The notes below the pieces were generated by a model. That model was not told the origin of the DNA, did no database searches, and saw only the letters and a program-made list of their open reading frames with translations. A DNA stretch of 64,000 bases from Magicicada septendecula (lineage: Eukaryota > Arthropoda > Insecta > Hemiptera > Cicadidae), in contig CM068373.1 of assembly GCA_034769895.1 (NCBI GenBank), forward strand, positions 283,683,379 to 283,747,378, given 5' to 3'. The translations under genes were made by a program, and so were the position numbers. This document shows positions 11,109-21,850 of the stretch, one piece after another; the first letter of the stretch is position 1; the number at the start of each line of letters is the position of its first letter.

Positions 11109-12282
11109 GTTTGGGGGTGCTTTGACCTGCCACTGTCACCTGTTGGTGCCTTCATCCACAGGTCTCTGACATGTTAAATTTTGTTGTATCCGGTTCGGGC
11201 GCATGGCCGTGCCTGAGGTCAACCCAATTCTCTATGAACGCCTCGAATATGTTTTATTAGGTTTTACATTATAAAATTTTATTAATTAAAATTTTTATTA
11301 TACATGTTATAAAATTTATGTTAGCTGTTTAATAATTCTGTAATAATTAAATTTTCATCTTTTTTTTTACTGCCATAGCCAGTGCATTAATTGTTGAGTT
11401 TTGTTAATATGAGCACAATACCGGTTCTCACTTCTTCAATTATAAATGTAAGGTTGTAAAATCAGTTCTATGTTATTTTCTGGTGGTTACTTCCCACTAG
11501 GGTTTTTGTTCAAATCTGTATTTTTGTAAGAGCATAAAAGCAGCTGAGAAATATCTATTTTATAAGACCGTGCAGTCATGTTGACCTTGCGATGGCACCT
11601 TACTATTTTGGGGGAACAATGCCTAAATTTTGTATGCTTGTAACTTAACAGTTGTTCGGGTATTGCCAAATTGACTTCAGCCATTTCTCATACTTGTAAT
11701 TATTTCGTTTGTGTAACTCAGTTATACTCTGACGAGTTAATGGATTTGTTTTTTTTTTATGAAAATTTTTAAGGCTTGCTGGGCACTTTATCCGAGTACG
11801 GTAGTTTGGGATGGGGGTCTTGGTGACAGATACTGGGGTTATACTCTCCTGAGGTATGGTGAAAAATATATATATAGGCTGTCCGCCAGGTGAACATGTG
11901 TGTGTGGTATATGTATATATATATATATATATGTGTGTTCTATGGGTATTCATGTAAGTATATTGATTGATGTTGTATTTATGTGTATTTATGAGAAATT
12001 ATTGAATTATGAACTATGATGTTACATATGTATATTTTAAGAATGTTATAATGTCAGGGAGTGGAGTAGAAGTTTTTAATGAAATTTTTTTAATTCTATT
12101 AAAGTTATATTGTGTATCAAGATTGATTTCAAAAAAGAAAAAAGGGGAGAGAAAAAAAATTAAAGTTGTATATGTAATAGTAATGTGGGTTTGTCGAAAT
12201 TTGAAAGTCACATCTTGTATTAAAGAAGAGTTATAAATTTTACTACTCATATGCTTGAACGTCTAGACTTGAAATTGCTAAT
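9991..12282. other. Unassigned region, probably LINE 3' UTR in part
   Basis: No sound open frame. 10060-10760 is less AT-rich, with a perfect 10-bp hairpin at 10299-10322. A 28-base T run is at 11077-11104 and a (TA)n run near 11912-11930. The stretch ahead of the LINE tail at 12283 may be the 3' untranslated part of that LINE, but I cannot show it. Confidence 0.35.
10299..10322 (+). other. Perfect 10-bp hairpin with GGAA loop
   Basis: GCCGAGTTTT, GGAA, AAAACTCGGC. In a eukaryote this is not a terminator; its role, if any, is unknown. It could be the end of a small element. Confidence 0.5.
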
Positions 12283-12407
12283 AAAATTTGTTATTGTTGT
12301 TTAACCATCGAGTTTAATTGCAAGTCCCGTCCCACTGGCATTTTTGGCTTCTCTAGGCCCTTGGCCTAGTTTTAATTAACTAGTGGCCCCTCTTTCAAAA
12401 AAAAAAA
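12283..12407 (+). mobile_element. LINE-like 3' tail with poly(A), copy 2
   Basis: Second copy of the block at 8018-8148, sharing TTTGTTATTGTT, TTGCAAGTCCCGTC, GGCTTCTCTAGGC and CTAGT, and ending in an 11-base A run. The sequence upstream of the shared block differs from copy 1, as expected if each copy is truncated at its own 5' point. Confidence 0.65.
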
Positions 12408-12529
12408 GGAAACAGAAGATGGGTCTTTTACAGAAGCATGTTGTCAAAATTTTATGTAATAACTGGCGCTCGTCGACCATCTCTATCAGTAACCGTCTGT
12501 ACTACCTACACTCCATTTCGACTACAGTC

Positions 12530-13420
12530 ACCTACAAGAATCCACCTTTCTTTCTCTCTCGCACATTCTTTCCCTCCCCCTCTTTTTCATTCTTCTTCTT
12601 CTAAAGCGCTACAGCCTTGCATGTACCTTTGTTCCCGTTCTCTATTCGCCTCCACTCACTTACTTCTCCTCCCAGATGTCTATCTTCCGTTTCTGTTTTT
12701 CACTTCTCTGTCCGGAGTGAAACCTGATCATGGCGCTCTCGGTCAAGTAAACTTCGTATTTCTGTCTGCATTAAGCCTATGATTGTTTGCCTCCATTTAT
12801 CAGTACTGTGTTACGGTATATTCCAATTTAATTTTGGACGATCCAAACTCCTTGCCTATTTTCCTTCTCCTCCTACTTTTCCTCCTCTTTCTCCTCCTCC
12901 TCCATCACCGATAATCCAGTGCTGATCCTATCTCCCCCTTCTTCTCATGTATATGTTTTATGTCGGTTTAATTTACATTTTAAACAATTTCATTTTCTTC
13001 CTCCTCCAATTTTGATTTCCTTCTCCACCATTTAAAACACTACTTATCGTGTACTCTTGAACAAGGTTAATGACAAAATCGCGTTGCGTTGAACACAGAA
13101 TGTTTAATGTAGCAGAAATACATTATCGTATAGTAGGCCCGACCTCAAAGCAGGAAACGCGCCCACGGATAAATTATGTGTTTTCTTATCCAGTCTATTT
13201 ACCGTACTTTTTTCGACCTTCTTCTTCGACCGTCTCCTTTTACTTCTATTATTAGTCCTCTCCTCCTTCTAATCCTCCTATTTCTCCTCTTCCTCCTTCT
13301 CTCCTAATACTCCTCCTCCTTTTTCTTCTTATTCTCCTCTTCATCCTCATCCACCTCCTCTTTTCCTCTTCCTTACTCTTCTTCTAATTCTTACAAAGCC
13401 CAACAGTCATGCGTGGTCGT
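12530..13420. repeat. Pyrimidine-rich low-complexity tract
   Basis: The plus strand is strongly biased to C and T, with long irregular runs of CTT, CCT and TTCTCC between 12570-12600, 12840-12910 and 13205-13390. Open frames here are products of the base bias, not genes. Confidence 0.7.
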
Positions 13421-13995
13421 TGGCTTCCCCCACTATTCGCTTCCGCTTACTTTTTCTTCCAGGCAGACGTCTCTGATACCTGATTCCCGCCATAACCACA
13501 TCTGCTTCCACAACTTGCAGCTATTGCTTTCACCATCTACGTACCCGCCTCACTTCTCGTAGTTCACCATTGAGGATGTTCTTTGGCTGCCTGTCTCGAA
13601 CCGTTCACTCCACACGCTCTAACCAGCTAATCTTTCTCGTCTTAATAAATCATTCTATATCTACTCCTTTGAGTATAGTATCCGTCTTATGATTGTTCCT
13701 CATCCTCAGGATTTCTCCTTCTTTAAAAGAACCAAAATCATAAATTGTTCTTATAATTTTTATTTACTAATTACTTTGTATTTCCTTCGAAATTATCTTC
13801 AAAAAAATATTATATGCTGTTATCAGTTATGTATATTTGTGAAAATATTGGATACAGGTCTATAGACACCTGTTGAAACATAATAAAACCAAATGCAAGG
13901 ACTAAATTGACTAAATATATGATTGATGTCTTCTCTTTTTTTTTCAAACTCATTAAATTTCAATTGCACAAAGGTACTTGGTTAGGAAATATTAG
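13421..13995. other. No gene recognised
   Basis: AT-rich DNA without supported features. Confidence 0.4.
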
Positions 13996-14351
13996 ATTTC
14001 CATTTGATATGGTTATATTCTTTACTGTTCTTTATATATTCTACAGAGAATCGCCGAATCCTGTTTGACACGACTAAAGCCTGCGTAAGGACTGACACAA
14101 CTATCATTTTTAATTTGTGGAGAGCGTATACTGTCAAATTACAAGGAATGTAATATTCGCATTTCACGCCATTCACAGTGAAGGCCTGTAAATCGTATAA
14201 ATGGATGTCCAAAGCATCGTAGGGAAGCTAACGGAAGACTGCATCAAACAGTGAGAGCAAGAGAGAGAAAATAAAAGCGAAGAAAGTGTTTTATCCAGAG
14301 ATAGAGACGGAGAGAAAGAGGGCAGACGGATAAACAGACAGACGAAAAATC
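13996..14351 (+). repeat. Partial copy (5' part) of the 17174-18131 repeat
   Basis: Aligns with 17174-17570: ATATTCTTT, then GAATCGCCGAATCCTGTTTG, AAGGACTGACACAACTATC, TTGTGGAGAGCGTAT and AACGGAAGACTGCATCAAA, ending in a purine-rich GAGAGA stretch. It is interrupted at 14352 by a palindromic mini-element; part of the repeat (AAGATTAGGAT) resumes at 14527. Confidence 0.75.
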
Positions 14352-14538
14352 AAGATAAGGATATTATGCTTTTAAAATCTTCTTCCGGTATGGACCGCGT
14401 CAAAAATGTCTTGTATGACAACGTTTCACGCATATTACAATGAGTATCCTCGGGTCTAAGTGACCATACCGGAAGAAGATTTTAAAAACATAATAGACAC
14501 CGGCCGCGGAAGCCTACGTGAGAACAAAGATTAGGATA
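14352..14538 (+). mobile_element. Palindromic mini-element with ~12-bp target duplication
   Basis: Inverted arms 14364-14395 and 14462-14493 share TTTTAAAATCTTCTTCCGG and flank a ~66-base centre. A near-perfect direct repeat, AAGATAAGGATA (14352-14363) and AAGATTAGGATA (14527-14538), flanks the unit. The uninterrupted relative at ~17563 has a single AAGATTAGGAT. After the right arm comes a tail GACACCGGCCG...AGCCTACG that resembles the tails of the elements at 36.4 and 36.9 kb. A GAAACG box is present on the minus strand in the centre. Confidence 0.65.
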
Positions 14539-14639
14539 GTTCCTATTAGTTTTGGATTTGGATATCAAACAGACTATTCTAACTTTCTGCACTGCTGCAC
14601 AGAATAAGTCAGTTGTATTCATTTCCAAACCATCATCAT

Positions 14640-15010
14640 CATCATTATCATCCTTAAGGTTTAAACCAAAAATGGTTTGTTCCGGTCTCAAATAGGCAAA
14701 TATTACACCAGGTCACTCCAGCGCTTCCTCGGACGTCCCTAACCTCTCCGTCCCCTCGGCTTATAGTTCCATAGTTGTTTGGGGATGCGGCAGTCATCCA
14801 TTTAGCAAAGATGTTCCCACCTATTCAGTCGATACTGGGCAATCCTGTCAAATATACTCATAATATTCAGTTCCTGCCGTATATCTGTGTTTCTTCTATG
14901 ATCATAGAGAATTTCCAAACCAGGTCCCTAAATTTCTCAGCCATGAGATTCTCGGTTGCTCAATCCCTCTCTTTCCAAGTACTTTTCCCAGGATTCGGAA
15001 CAGGCAAGCG
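14640..15010 (-). pseudogene. LINE reverse transcriptase C-terminus, copy B1
   Basis: The minus-strand translation, with frame changes, shows LYDHRRNTDIRQELNIM, RWEHLC, MDDCRIPKQLWNYKPRGRR and GRPRKRW. It then ends LRPEQTIFGLNL and a run of Asp codons (GATGAT repeat), a simple-repeat 3' tail as in RTE-type LINEs. The same tail (VKPEQTIFDL) occurs at 38404-38985, so both belong to one family. Stops and frameshifts make it a pseudogene. Confidence 0.75.
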
Positions 15011-15700
15011 GTAGGTCACCCCATTGTCCCTAGGTTGAGAAATCGGCCCCGAAGGCGAATGAACTAGTTACTAGTCAACGACATTGGGATGTAGAAGGCA
15101 ACGAGAAACCACTACATTAAAGATCGTTTAGATATCTCTAGTAATATCATCATGGCTATGTTCAAGGCAAAATCATCCGGAGCTTCAAGTTCCCCAATCG
15201 GATCTCCGGGAGGGGGACAGTTTTAAAAAGTTATGAAGTGACAAAAAATTAAAAATATAAACACAGACGTAAAAATATGCACTTGAAATGTGAAATAAAT
15301 GGTCCAAGCCGTGAAAATACATAATGCCATGCAATAAATGAGAAGAATGAATATCACAATCTTGAGAATAAGTGAAATGCGATGGCCTGGTTCAAACTAC
15401 TGTGGCATTGATGAACATAGGGTTTACTACTAAAATAGTCTGTATATCCGAAACGGATAGGAACTATCAGAAGAAGAAGAAGACAATTTCATACTTATAG
15501 GCCTAATGTATGTTGAAACAAGACCAAAAGTAAACAATAAATAAAGGTCGGACAACTCTGCTAGGCTACAAGTGAGTTTAAACAAAAAGTACAGGGGGCC
15601 AGAAAAGTTACTAAAATATGAAGGAAAACCTTCGAAATTGCGAAATTAAGTATGGAATTTAACTACGAGTAAAAAAAACAATTTTGAAATGAAAATATTG
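15011..15700. other. No gene recognised
   Basis: AT-rich DNA; no supported feature. Confidence 0.4.
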
Positions 15701-15704
15701 AGGA

Positions 15705-15990
15705 AAGACAGCTTCCGATGCCTGCGGTCCATCCATCGGCCAGACTCCAAACCTCTATTTCTTGAGCGACGTTCACTTTTGTGATCCAACTCTGCCTCTT
15801 TTCATTCTGCGTAGGGGAGTCCACTGGATTATTTGTTTAGGCCGTCTCTCGTCGTCCAGCCATACAACCTCAATGTCTTGCAATCGATGGTTTCAAGTAT
15901 CTCAATATTGATTCTCATGAGCCTTGTTATTTCTGAACTCCTTACTACAGTATGTCAGTTCTCATAACTGGCAACGTCGAGTTTCTTTAG
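15705..15990 (-). pseudogene. LINE reverse transcriptase C-terminus, decayed
   Basis: The minus strand reads INIEILETIDCKTLRLYGW, then, after stops, SERRSRNRGLESGRWMDRRH. This follows the usual LINE ending 'QLRWYGHV...RERGLEDGLWNDRERWR'. Premature stops and missing GRPR residues show decay. The family is probably RTE-like. Confidence 0.5.
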
Positions 15991-16175
15991 CTCGTATTAT
16001 AGATGCACCTTGTTTAATTAATTAACTACCCATAATAAAGCAACATATGTTTCGATACTTTCTACGAGGGTTTTGTAAATCCTTTTTTTGATATTATTAA
16101 ATTGTAAATATCTGCCCTGGTTTCCGAGGCTACTGTTGGAATGGTGACGACCCCTGTACAGGGCAACCATTCAAT

Positions 16176-16734
16176 TCGCTTCCCAAAAAATGTACGGTAG
16201 AAGTGGGACGAATACAAAACAAGCTTATTGCTGAATGTAAAATATATTATAATCCTGCTTTATAATATATAAATATATTATATATTTTTATATAATATAA
16301 AAATAAAATAATCCTGCTTTAGAAAGTCAGCGTGAGACTGAGAAATGTATTATCAGATGTGAAGTTATAAAACAGACAGTAAATCATCTTTTCCTACCAA
16401 ACGTTGTACAGTTAATTTTATTAAGAATGCTTATAAAGTTTACGGCTGTGTAGTAGGAGTTTATGTGTCTTGATTAAGGCTGCAGAATTGCTTTGTCGTG
16501 TCAGCACGTTTACAAAGTGTGAAGTATCTCTCAAAGTTAACTATATTGCAATAAAGTATACGATTTAAGACGAAATTTTGTTTAATGATCTGGAATGTTG
16601 TTTATTAACTTGACAGGGGCTGTTATTGCATAGCGTTGATTCGTCGGCTCATTATCCAGCCCCGTCTACCCACTGTCGGGGCAAAACTACAGTCTCGCTG
16701 ACTCTCTGGCGGGCCCTCAGTAACAAAGGGACAT
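16176..16734 (+). repeat. Partial copy (3' part) of the 17174-18131 repeat
   Basis: Aligns with 17594-18131 along most of its length: AAGTGGGACGAATACAAA, TATTATCAG, AAACAGACAGTAAATCATC, TGTGTCTTGATTAAGGCTGC, GTATACGATTTAAGACG and GATTCGTCGGCTCATTATCC. It ends in AACAAAGGGACA, exactly where the other copy ends. Confidence 0.85.
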
Positions 16735-16800
16735 CGTCGTCTTCGTCTTCTTCTTCTTCTTCTTCTTCTTCTTCTTCTTCTTCTTCTTCTTCTTCTCCTT
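16735..16800. repeat. (CTT)n microsatellite
   Basis: Begins directly at the end of the repeat copy, so it may be the copy's own tail. Poly-Ser and poly-Arg frames across it are artefacts. Confidence 0.9.
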
Positions 16801-17173
16801 CTGCACATTACGGAGTAAGCACTTTGTCTGTTTCGTCTTCACAGAGTATCATGGAATTTTTGTATATCCAGATTGTTAACCAAACAGCATGCCAATCACT
16901 TTCAAGTCACCACAGACCATCCAAAAATGGCTTTCGTAGTTAACGTTTTCAATGTAACGTTGAGATTTTCATAGTACTCTTTGTCTGACGCCAACAGAAA
17001 ACCAGCTGGTGTGTAACAAGTGTTGCCAACTGATTCCTCTTTCCTAAAGAAATTCCCAACTTTGCGAGATCTAAATTACCCAGTGTTTAATATTATTTAC
17101 ACTCATTTGGATTGCAAACAAAATTGTAGGTTATAGAGAAAAATAAATATTAAATACAGTACATATTCTTACA
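16801..17173. other. No gene recognised
   Basis: AT-rich spacer between two repeat copies. Confidence 0.4.
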
Positions 17174-17465
17174 GTTATATTCTTTGAGGTTCTTTATATT
17201 ATGTCTTACAGAAAATCGCTGGATCCTGTTTGACACGATTAAAGCCTGAGTAAGGACTGACACAACTATCATTTTTAAATTGTGGAGAGCGTATAATCTA
17301 GTGTCAAATTACAAGGCATATAATTTTTGTATTTGACACCAACCAAGTCAAAGTCTGTAGACCAAAAGAAATCTCCAAAACATCGTAGAGAGGCTAGCGG
17401 AAGACTGCATCAAAGAGTAAGAGCGAGGAAGAGAAAAGAAAAGAAAAGAAAGTTATTGACACAAG

Positions 17466-17536
<71 letters not shown>

Positions 17537-18131
17537 GGTAAACGGATAAACAAACAGACGAAGAATGAAGATTAGGATTGTGTTAAGATGAATTAATTCG
17601 CTTTCCAAAAAAATGTTTTAGAAGTGGGACGAATACAAAGCAAGCTCATTGCTGAATATAAAATATATTATGTATTAATCCTGCTTTAGAAAGTCAGCGA
17701 GAGACTGAGAATTGTATTATCAGCTGTGAAGTTATAAAACAGACAGTAAATCATCTTTAGCTACCAAACGTTATACAGTTAAATTTGTTTACAATGCTTA
17801 TAAAGTTTACGGCTGTGTAGGAGTTTATGTGTCTTGATTAAGGCTGCAGACAGTAACATTGTACGTAGATTTAATTGCTTTGTCGTGTCAGTACCTTTGC
17901 AACGGGTGTACGTATCTCTCGAATTTAACTATATAGTATTGCAATAAAGTATACGATTTAAGACGAAATTTTGTATATTATCTGGAATGTTGTTTATTAG
18001 CTTGACAGGGGTTGTTATTGCATAATGTTGATTCGTCGGCTCATTATCCAGCCCCGTCTACCCACTGTCGGGGCAATACTGTAGTCTCGCTGACTCTCTG
18101 GCGGGTCTTCGGTCAATAACAAAGGGACACT
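17174..18131 (+). repeat. Longest copy of an unclassified ~960-bp repeat
   Basis: Its first half matches 13996-14351 and its second half matches 16176-16734, so the two partial copies together cover it. A (GA)n run (17469-17533) lies where the halves meet. It has no coding capacity and no clear terminal repeats, and ends AACAAAGGGACAC. Probably a non-autonomous element. Confidence 0.75.
17469..17533. repeat. (AG)n microsatellite
   Basis: About 32 uninterrupted AG units inside the ~960-bp repeat. The related copy near 14250-14330 has only short GAGAGA runs, so the expansion is local. Confidence 0.95.
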
Positions 18132-18180
18132 TACTACACATAAACGGACCCACGTAAAACAAAATAAACAAAACACATTG

Positions 18181-19585
18181 ATGTCATAATTTTTTAAATT
18201 ATTATCCGGGCTGTAAGGCTTGTGGTCTCCGGCTGCCTCAGACGATAACAGCGGCTGTGTTCACCAACGCGGGAGGCAGCCGGAGAAGTCTGCGGTGAAC
18301 GAACATACACTCGCTAACGCTGACCATCGCGTCCTCTTCGAGGGAACTAAGGATCCTCTCCTCGGAGAGTGCGTACTTCCCCCGTTTGCATATGAAGTCC
18401 GTTCAGATCCAGAGCATGCTGTCATCGCAATGAATCGACGTCTGACTGACTGACTCTGGGCTGCGCGGTTGTGCGTCGCAGAGACGAACCGCTACGGACA
18501 CTGAGTTCCGAGCTACCTTCTGGAGCTCCTACCTCGTGGCCCTGCCCAAGTAAAGCGTGTGCTCTTTAGCAGGCCGTTTCTCGACTGTTGTGCTAGCCTA
18601 CACTAGCGAAGTATACACCAAGGGCGTTTCCACGAACCACCTGGACGTATACGATACCTCCCCAGCCCATTCACAAGAGGATTGTCTGGGAACCTCGCCG
18701 CACGTGGATAAAATTTGCGTGCCAGCCGCCTGAAAGTATCGTCTAAGGATCGGACGCCAAGTCCTCTCCTCAGAAGGGGAGATGAAAAGCAACGGGGGGC
18801 TTTGGCCGCTAGACCCCTGTCGAGGACGCTTTGCAACTTCTTTTTATGCATTGCGGCGAGGTAACCCCAGACCGGGCAAACGTAAGTAATGACTGGCAGC
18901 AAATACGCGCCGACGATCATCTTGCCCAATTTCCTGGTCATGGCTGAGCTGATCAGGAGTGGAAACAATAAGCTCAGACGAGCGGATGCTCGCTTATGAA
19001 CTGTCTGAGCGTGGGTACGCCAGTTGAGCCGACGGTTAAGGTGTACCCCGAACTATTTGAGCTCGCTGGACCAGCGCAAATAAGACCTGCCGATGCATAA
19101 TTGCCTAACAGGGTGCTTCCGTCGCTTAGAGAATTCAACGGCTACACTCTTGGTCGCGTTGAGAGACACCCTCCAGTTATCAGTCCATTCACCGAGCGAG
19201 TAATGAATCGACGTGGAGAAAATCTCGCATTACATAGGGTTTGGCATCCTGTGCTACTTGACCTATAGCGTTGCGCTTGCTTCTGATTGGCTGATGGTGA
19301 CTTCCAGTTGACTTCGTGCAAACTCTTAAAATGTATATATAGATGGTCCTTTACGGTACCACTCAGCCTTTGCCACAGTACTGTGGTTGACTGATGTACA
19401 TTTTGTCAGCATTATCGAAGTCCTTTCACTGAAGATGGCTTCCAGAGGTGAGACCAATACGTCTGATGACATTAATAAAATTGATAGACATGAAAATTTT
19501 GGAAGACGACGGCCTTAAAGCCCGGATAATAATTTAAATAATTATGACGCCGGTCGTGCAAGACTAAAAAATATTTGTCACTTTA
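18181..19585. mobile_element. Inverted-repeat-bounded composite with LINE end inside
   Basis: 18185-18222 (CATAATTTTTTAAATTATTA, TCCGGGCTGTAAGGC) is the inverse of 19514-19551 (GCCTTAAAGCCCGGA, TAATAATTTAAATAATTATG). The right end carries a decayed CTGAAGATGGC box (19429 on), an ACCACAGTACTGTGG-like block, and a CCGGTCGTGCAAG tail. All of these are shared with the mini-elements at 27.5 and 36.4-37.2 kb. The interior holds a jockey-like LINE end on the minus strand. It reads as two inverted mini-element copies with a LINE between or inserted in them. Confidence 0.5.
18598..19225 (-). pseudogene. Jockey-like LINE reverse transcriptase C-terminus
   Basis: The minus-strand translation reads WRVSLNATKSVAVEFSK, SYLRWSSELK, FGVHLNRRLNWRTHAQTV, RASARLSLL, GAYLLPVITYVCPVWGY, KKLQSVLDRGL and LGVRSLDDTFRRLARKFYPRA. 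This is the thumb and C-terminal part of jockey/CR1-type RTs ('ITYASPVWG...LQ...RKL'). A stop after the first block and a diverged end mark it as dead. A second fragment of the same family lies at 49990-50240. A GC-rich stretch at 18220-18597 is likely its 3' UTR. Confidence 0.75.
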
Positions 19586-19623
19586 TCCTTTTGACACTAT
19601 ATTAAAAATAAGTAGTCAAACAA

Positions 19624-19656
19624 CTGATGATGCCTCATCGTAGCATGAGGGAAACG
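19624..19656 (+). ncRNA. Hammerhead-like hairpin motif
   Basis: CTGATGA, TG, then a perfect 6-bp stem CCTCAT / ATGAGG with loop CGTAGC, then GAAACG and TTTGG. This matches the order of hammerhead core boxes (CUGANGA, stem II, GAAA, palindromic ACGU stem III, then a U). However, two extra bases precede stem II, and stem I pairing is poor. Activity is uncertain. Confidence 0.35.
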
Positions 19657-20860
19657 TTTGGTCGTAACAGATATAAAACGACGTGTTGTAAACCGGGAAA
19701 CACTATTGGTATTAGCGAAAACCACGAAAGTTATCAAGATAGATCAAATCCATCTGTGTTACATAAATAACCAAAAGAAGTAATGCTGCCAAATTCATTG
19801 TACCTGTAAAGTGCAGTGTCTAATAATTTCACTAAAATCTATGCTTGATATTAAGTAACACTTTTATTATTCAAAATAAGTAACACTTTGAGAGCATTAA
19901 GAAAACTGATACAACATTCAACAGTCACAAAAACCAACTGTACAAAATTTAAATGTACAACATCAATTTTCACTCGAAGCTTTCGCATTTAATTTTCTTT
20001 TGAAACGCGCTCAACCGAAAGGAAATCGTGTAAACAATTCTTGGCCTGGCGCGTAACTTCTCATTCAACACGGGATAAGGGTGGGCGCAAAGGAAAGACA
20101 ACAATTAAAAAAACGTTCTAACCGCTCTTTGAATACTGTAGGTTGAACAAACTTTACAACGCAAGAACAACCAACTCTGTAATGCTTATTTATGGTATGA
20201 GGGTCATTCACCAATTAAAGAGACAAATAGCTATAGAGAAAATACGTTTTACTTAATCAGTATGACATTTACGATATTAATTGATGGCTCGTTAGGCACT
20301 TGGTGAAACATATTAATACAAAGGTTTTTAAAAATATATAAACACTTGGAACGTTTCACAGATTTTATTTAACTCTGACAGCTGTTTCGACTTCTTAAGC
20401 CATTGTCAAAGAGATGAGTGAACACTAAACACAGGATGTAGGGTAGACATCTGTTTAGGGCGTATATTGGAACATGTGTGAGGGTGTGAAGATTGAGAGG
20501 GAGGGTTGCAGGAGCTAAGGGAAAGTCAAGTGTAAAAACTAAATATAATCTGAATGCAATATATAAAATTAACTAACCTAAATAACAGCTTTTAATAAAA
20601 GGGATACACAGAATTCAGTTTGTTCATTTGTTAAATTTTTGTTATTTTTTATTGCTTTTTCAATTTCTAGAATTTCTAGCAAAACCATTTTTTCTACCTT
20701 TTTGTATGTTGTGAAGTAGTATTATGTTTTAAAAATCTTTGTTATGCTCCTTAGCTCACTCATTTTTAAAAACCTTTGCAGCATGAGACTTTTTCAACAT
20801 AATTCCCAGCAACATTAATACATATGTCCCACCTCTGAATACGCTTTTTCGAGAGCCCCA
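19657..20860. other. Unassigned, with one GAAAC-box repeat end
   Basis: AT-rich. On the minus strand at 20375-20412 there is a box order TTGACAATGGCTT, GAAGTCGAAACAGCTG with a short internal stem, resembling the GAAAC-box repeats elsewhere. No gene seen. Confidence 0.35.
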
Positions 20861-21850
20861 CATACAAATACGCATAAATAAAAGTTACAAAACTTTCATT
20901 GTAAACGCTATATTCAAATTTTGTTTAAAATTCCATTTAGTTTGTACTTTGCTAGATAAGTTTATATATAATTGTTTTGCTTTTTTTTTTGCTCTGGTGT
21001 CCCAAAACTTTGAAATTACCAACATTTTACACTGTATTTAGATTTTGGTTAAAATACCCTTTAATTTGATACATCGCATAGATTTTTGCAATTTTCACAA
21101 TTTTGACCGAGTTCGTATTCCAAAATTCAGAAAGTTTTAAAAATAAACAATATATTAAATAATTTGCTTATGAACTTAGTTACCTGAAAAATAAAACACG
21201 GTAGGATACCCGAATGAAATTTTATAAAACTGTGGCTGTCACCACATTCCTGTATGCTAGTGAGAAATGCACTCTTGGTAAAAGGGACGTGCAGAGGATT
21301 CAGGCAGCCGAAATGAAATTTCTAAGAGAGACGCAAGGTTATTCTCTCTTGGACCGGAGAAGGAACGAACATATTAGACACGATTTAAACATTGTATCAT
21401 TGCACCAAAAGATTGAAGACCACAGAAGGAGATGGTGTGAACACTTGAATCGCATGCGTGATATCCGTCTACCTGTGGCTGCCTTGGGGTATCACCCTAC
21501 TGGGAAGAGAGATGTCGGTAGACCGAGGATGAGATGGGTTCCAGAACAGGTCTAGACCCTAGTCCTTGGAGTGATGATGACGAAAATGATGGTGGTTATA
21601 AACTTTGGTTAAATTCCTCTTAAATTCGTCACAACACATGGATTTTTGACCCACTCATATTTTTATATCTCCCCCATGTTTGGTGCGATGCGATGAATCG
21701 CAAAAACATTAGTGGTCCGCAAGATGAAAGTGTGGTTAGATGTGCCAAGATTTACAAAAACCAGTTGATGCATTTAAAAGTACCGTGACACATACCCTTA
21801 ACATGATACACAGGTAGACAGACAGACAGACTAACTCCAAACGATCGAGT
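20861..21850 (-). repeat. AT-rich repeat with internal ~110-bp periodicity, interrupted by a LINE
   Basis: Blocks like ATTTTGGTTAAAATACCC, TTTAATTTGATAC and GATTTTTGCAATTTT recur roughly every 110-120 bases. The right end (TGCCAAGATTTAC, AAACCAGTTGATGC, ACCGTGACACATACCC) matches 37640-37760 and, inverted, 36060-36200 and 63750-63850. A LINE fragment (21196-21590) splits it. Confidence 0.5.
21196..21590 (+). pseudogene. RTE-like LINE reverse transcriptase C-terminus with GATGATGA tail
   Basis: One 113-residue frame keeps the hallmarks: YKTVAVTTFLYASEKCTL, DVQRIQAAEMKFLRE, GYSLLDRRRNEHIRHDLN, RWCEHLNRM, RLPVAALGYHPTGKRD and GRPRMRWVPEQV. This is the thumb-to-C-terminus segment of insect 'endonuclease-reverse transcriptase' LINEs. 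The stop after EQV is followed by GATGATGACGAAAATGATGG, a simple-repeat 3' tail typical of RTE. 5'-truncated, otherwise the least decayed LINE end in the window. Confidence 0.85.

Noticed and set aside
16623..16943. Poly-Ser and poly-Arg open frames
   Set aside because: They translate a (CTT)n microsatellite.
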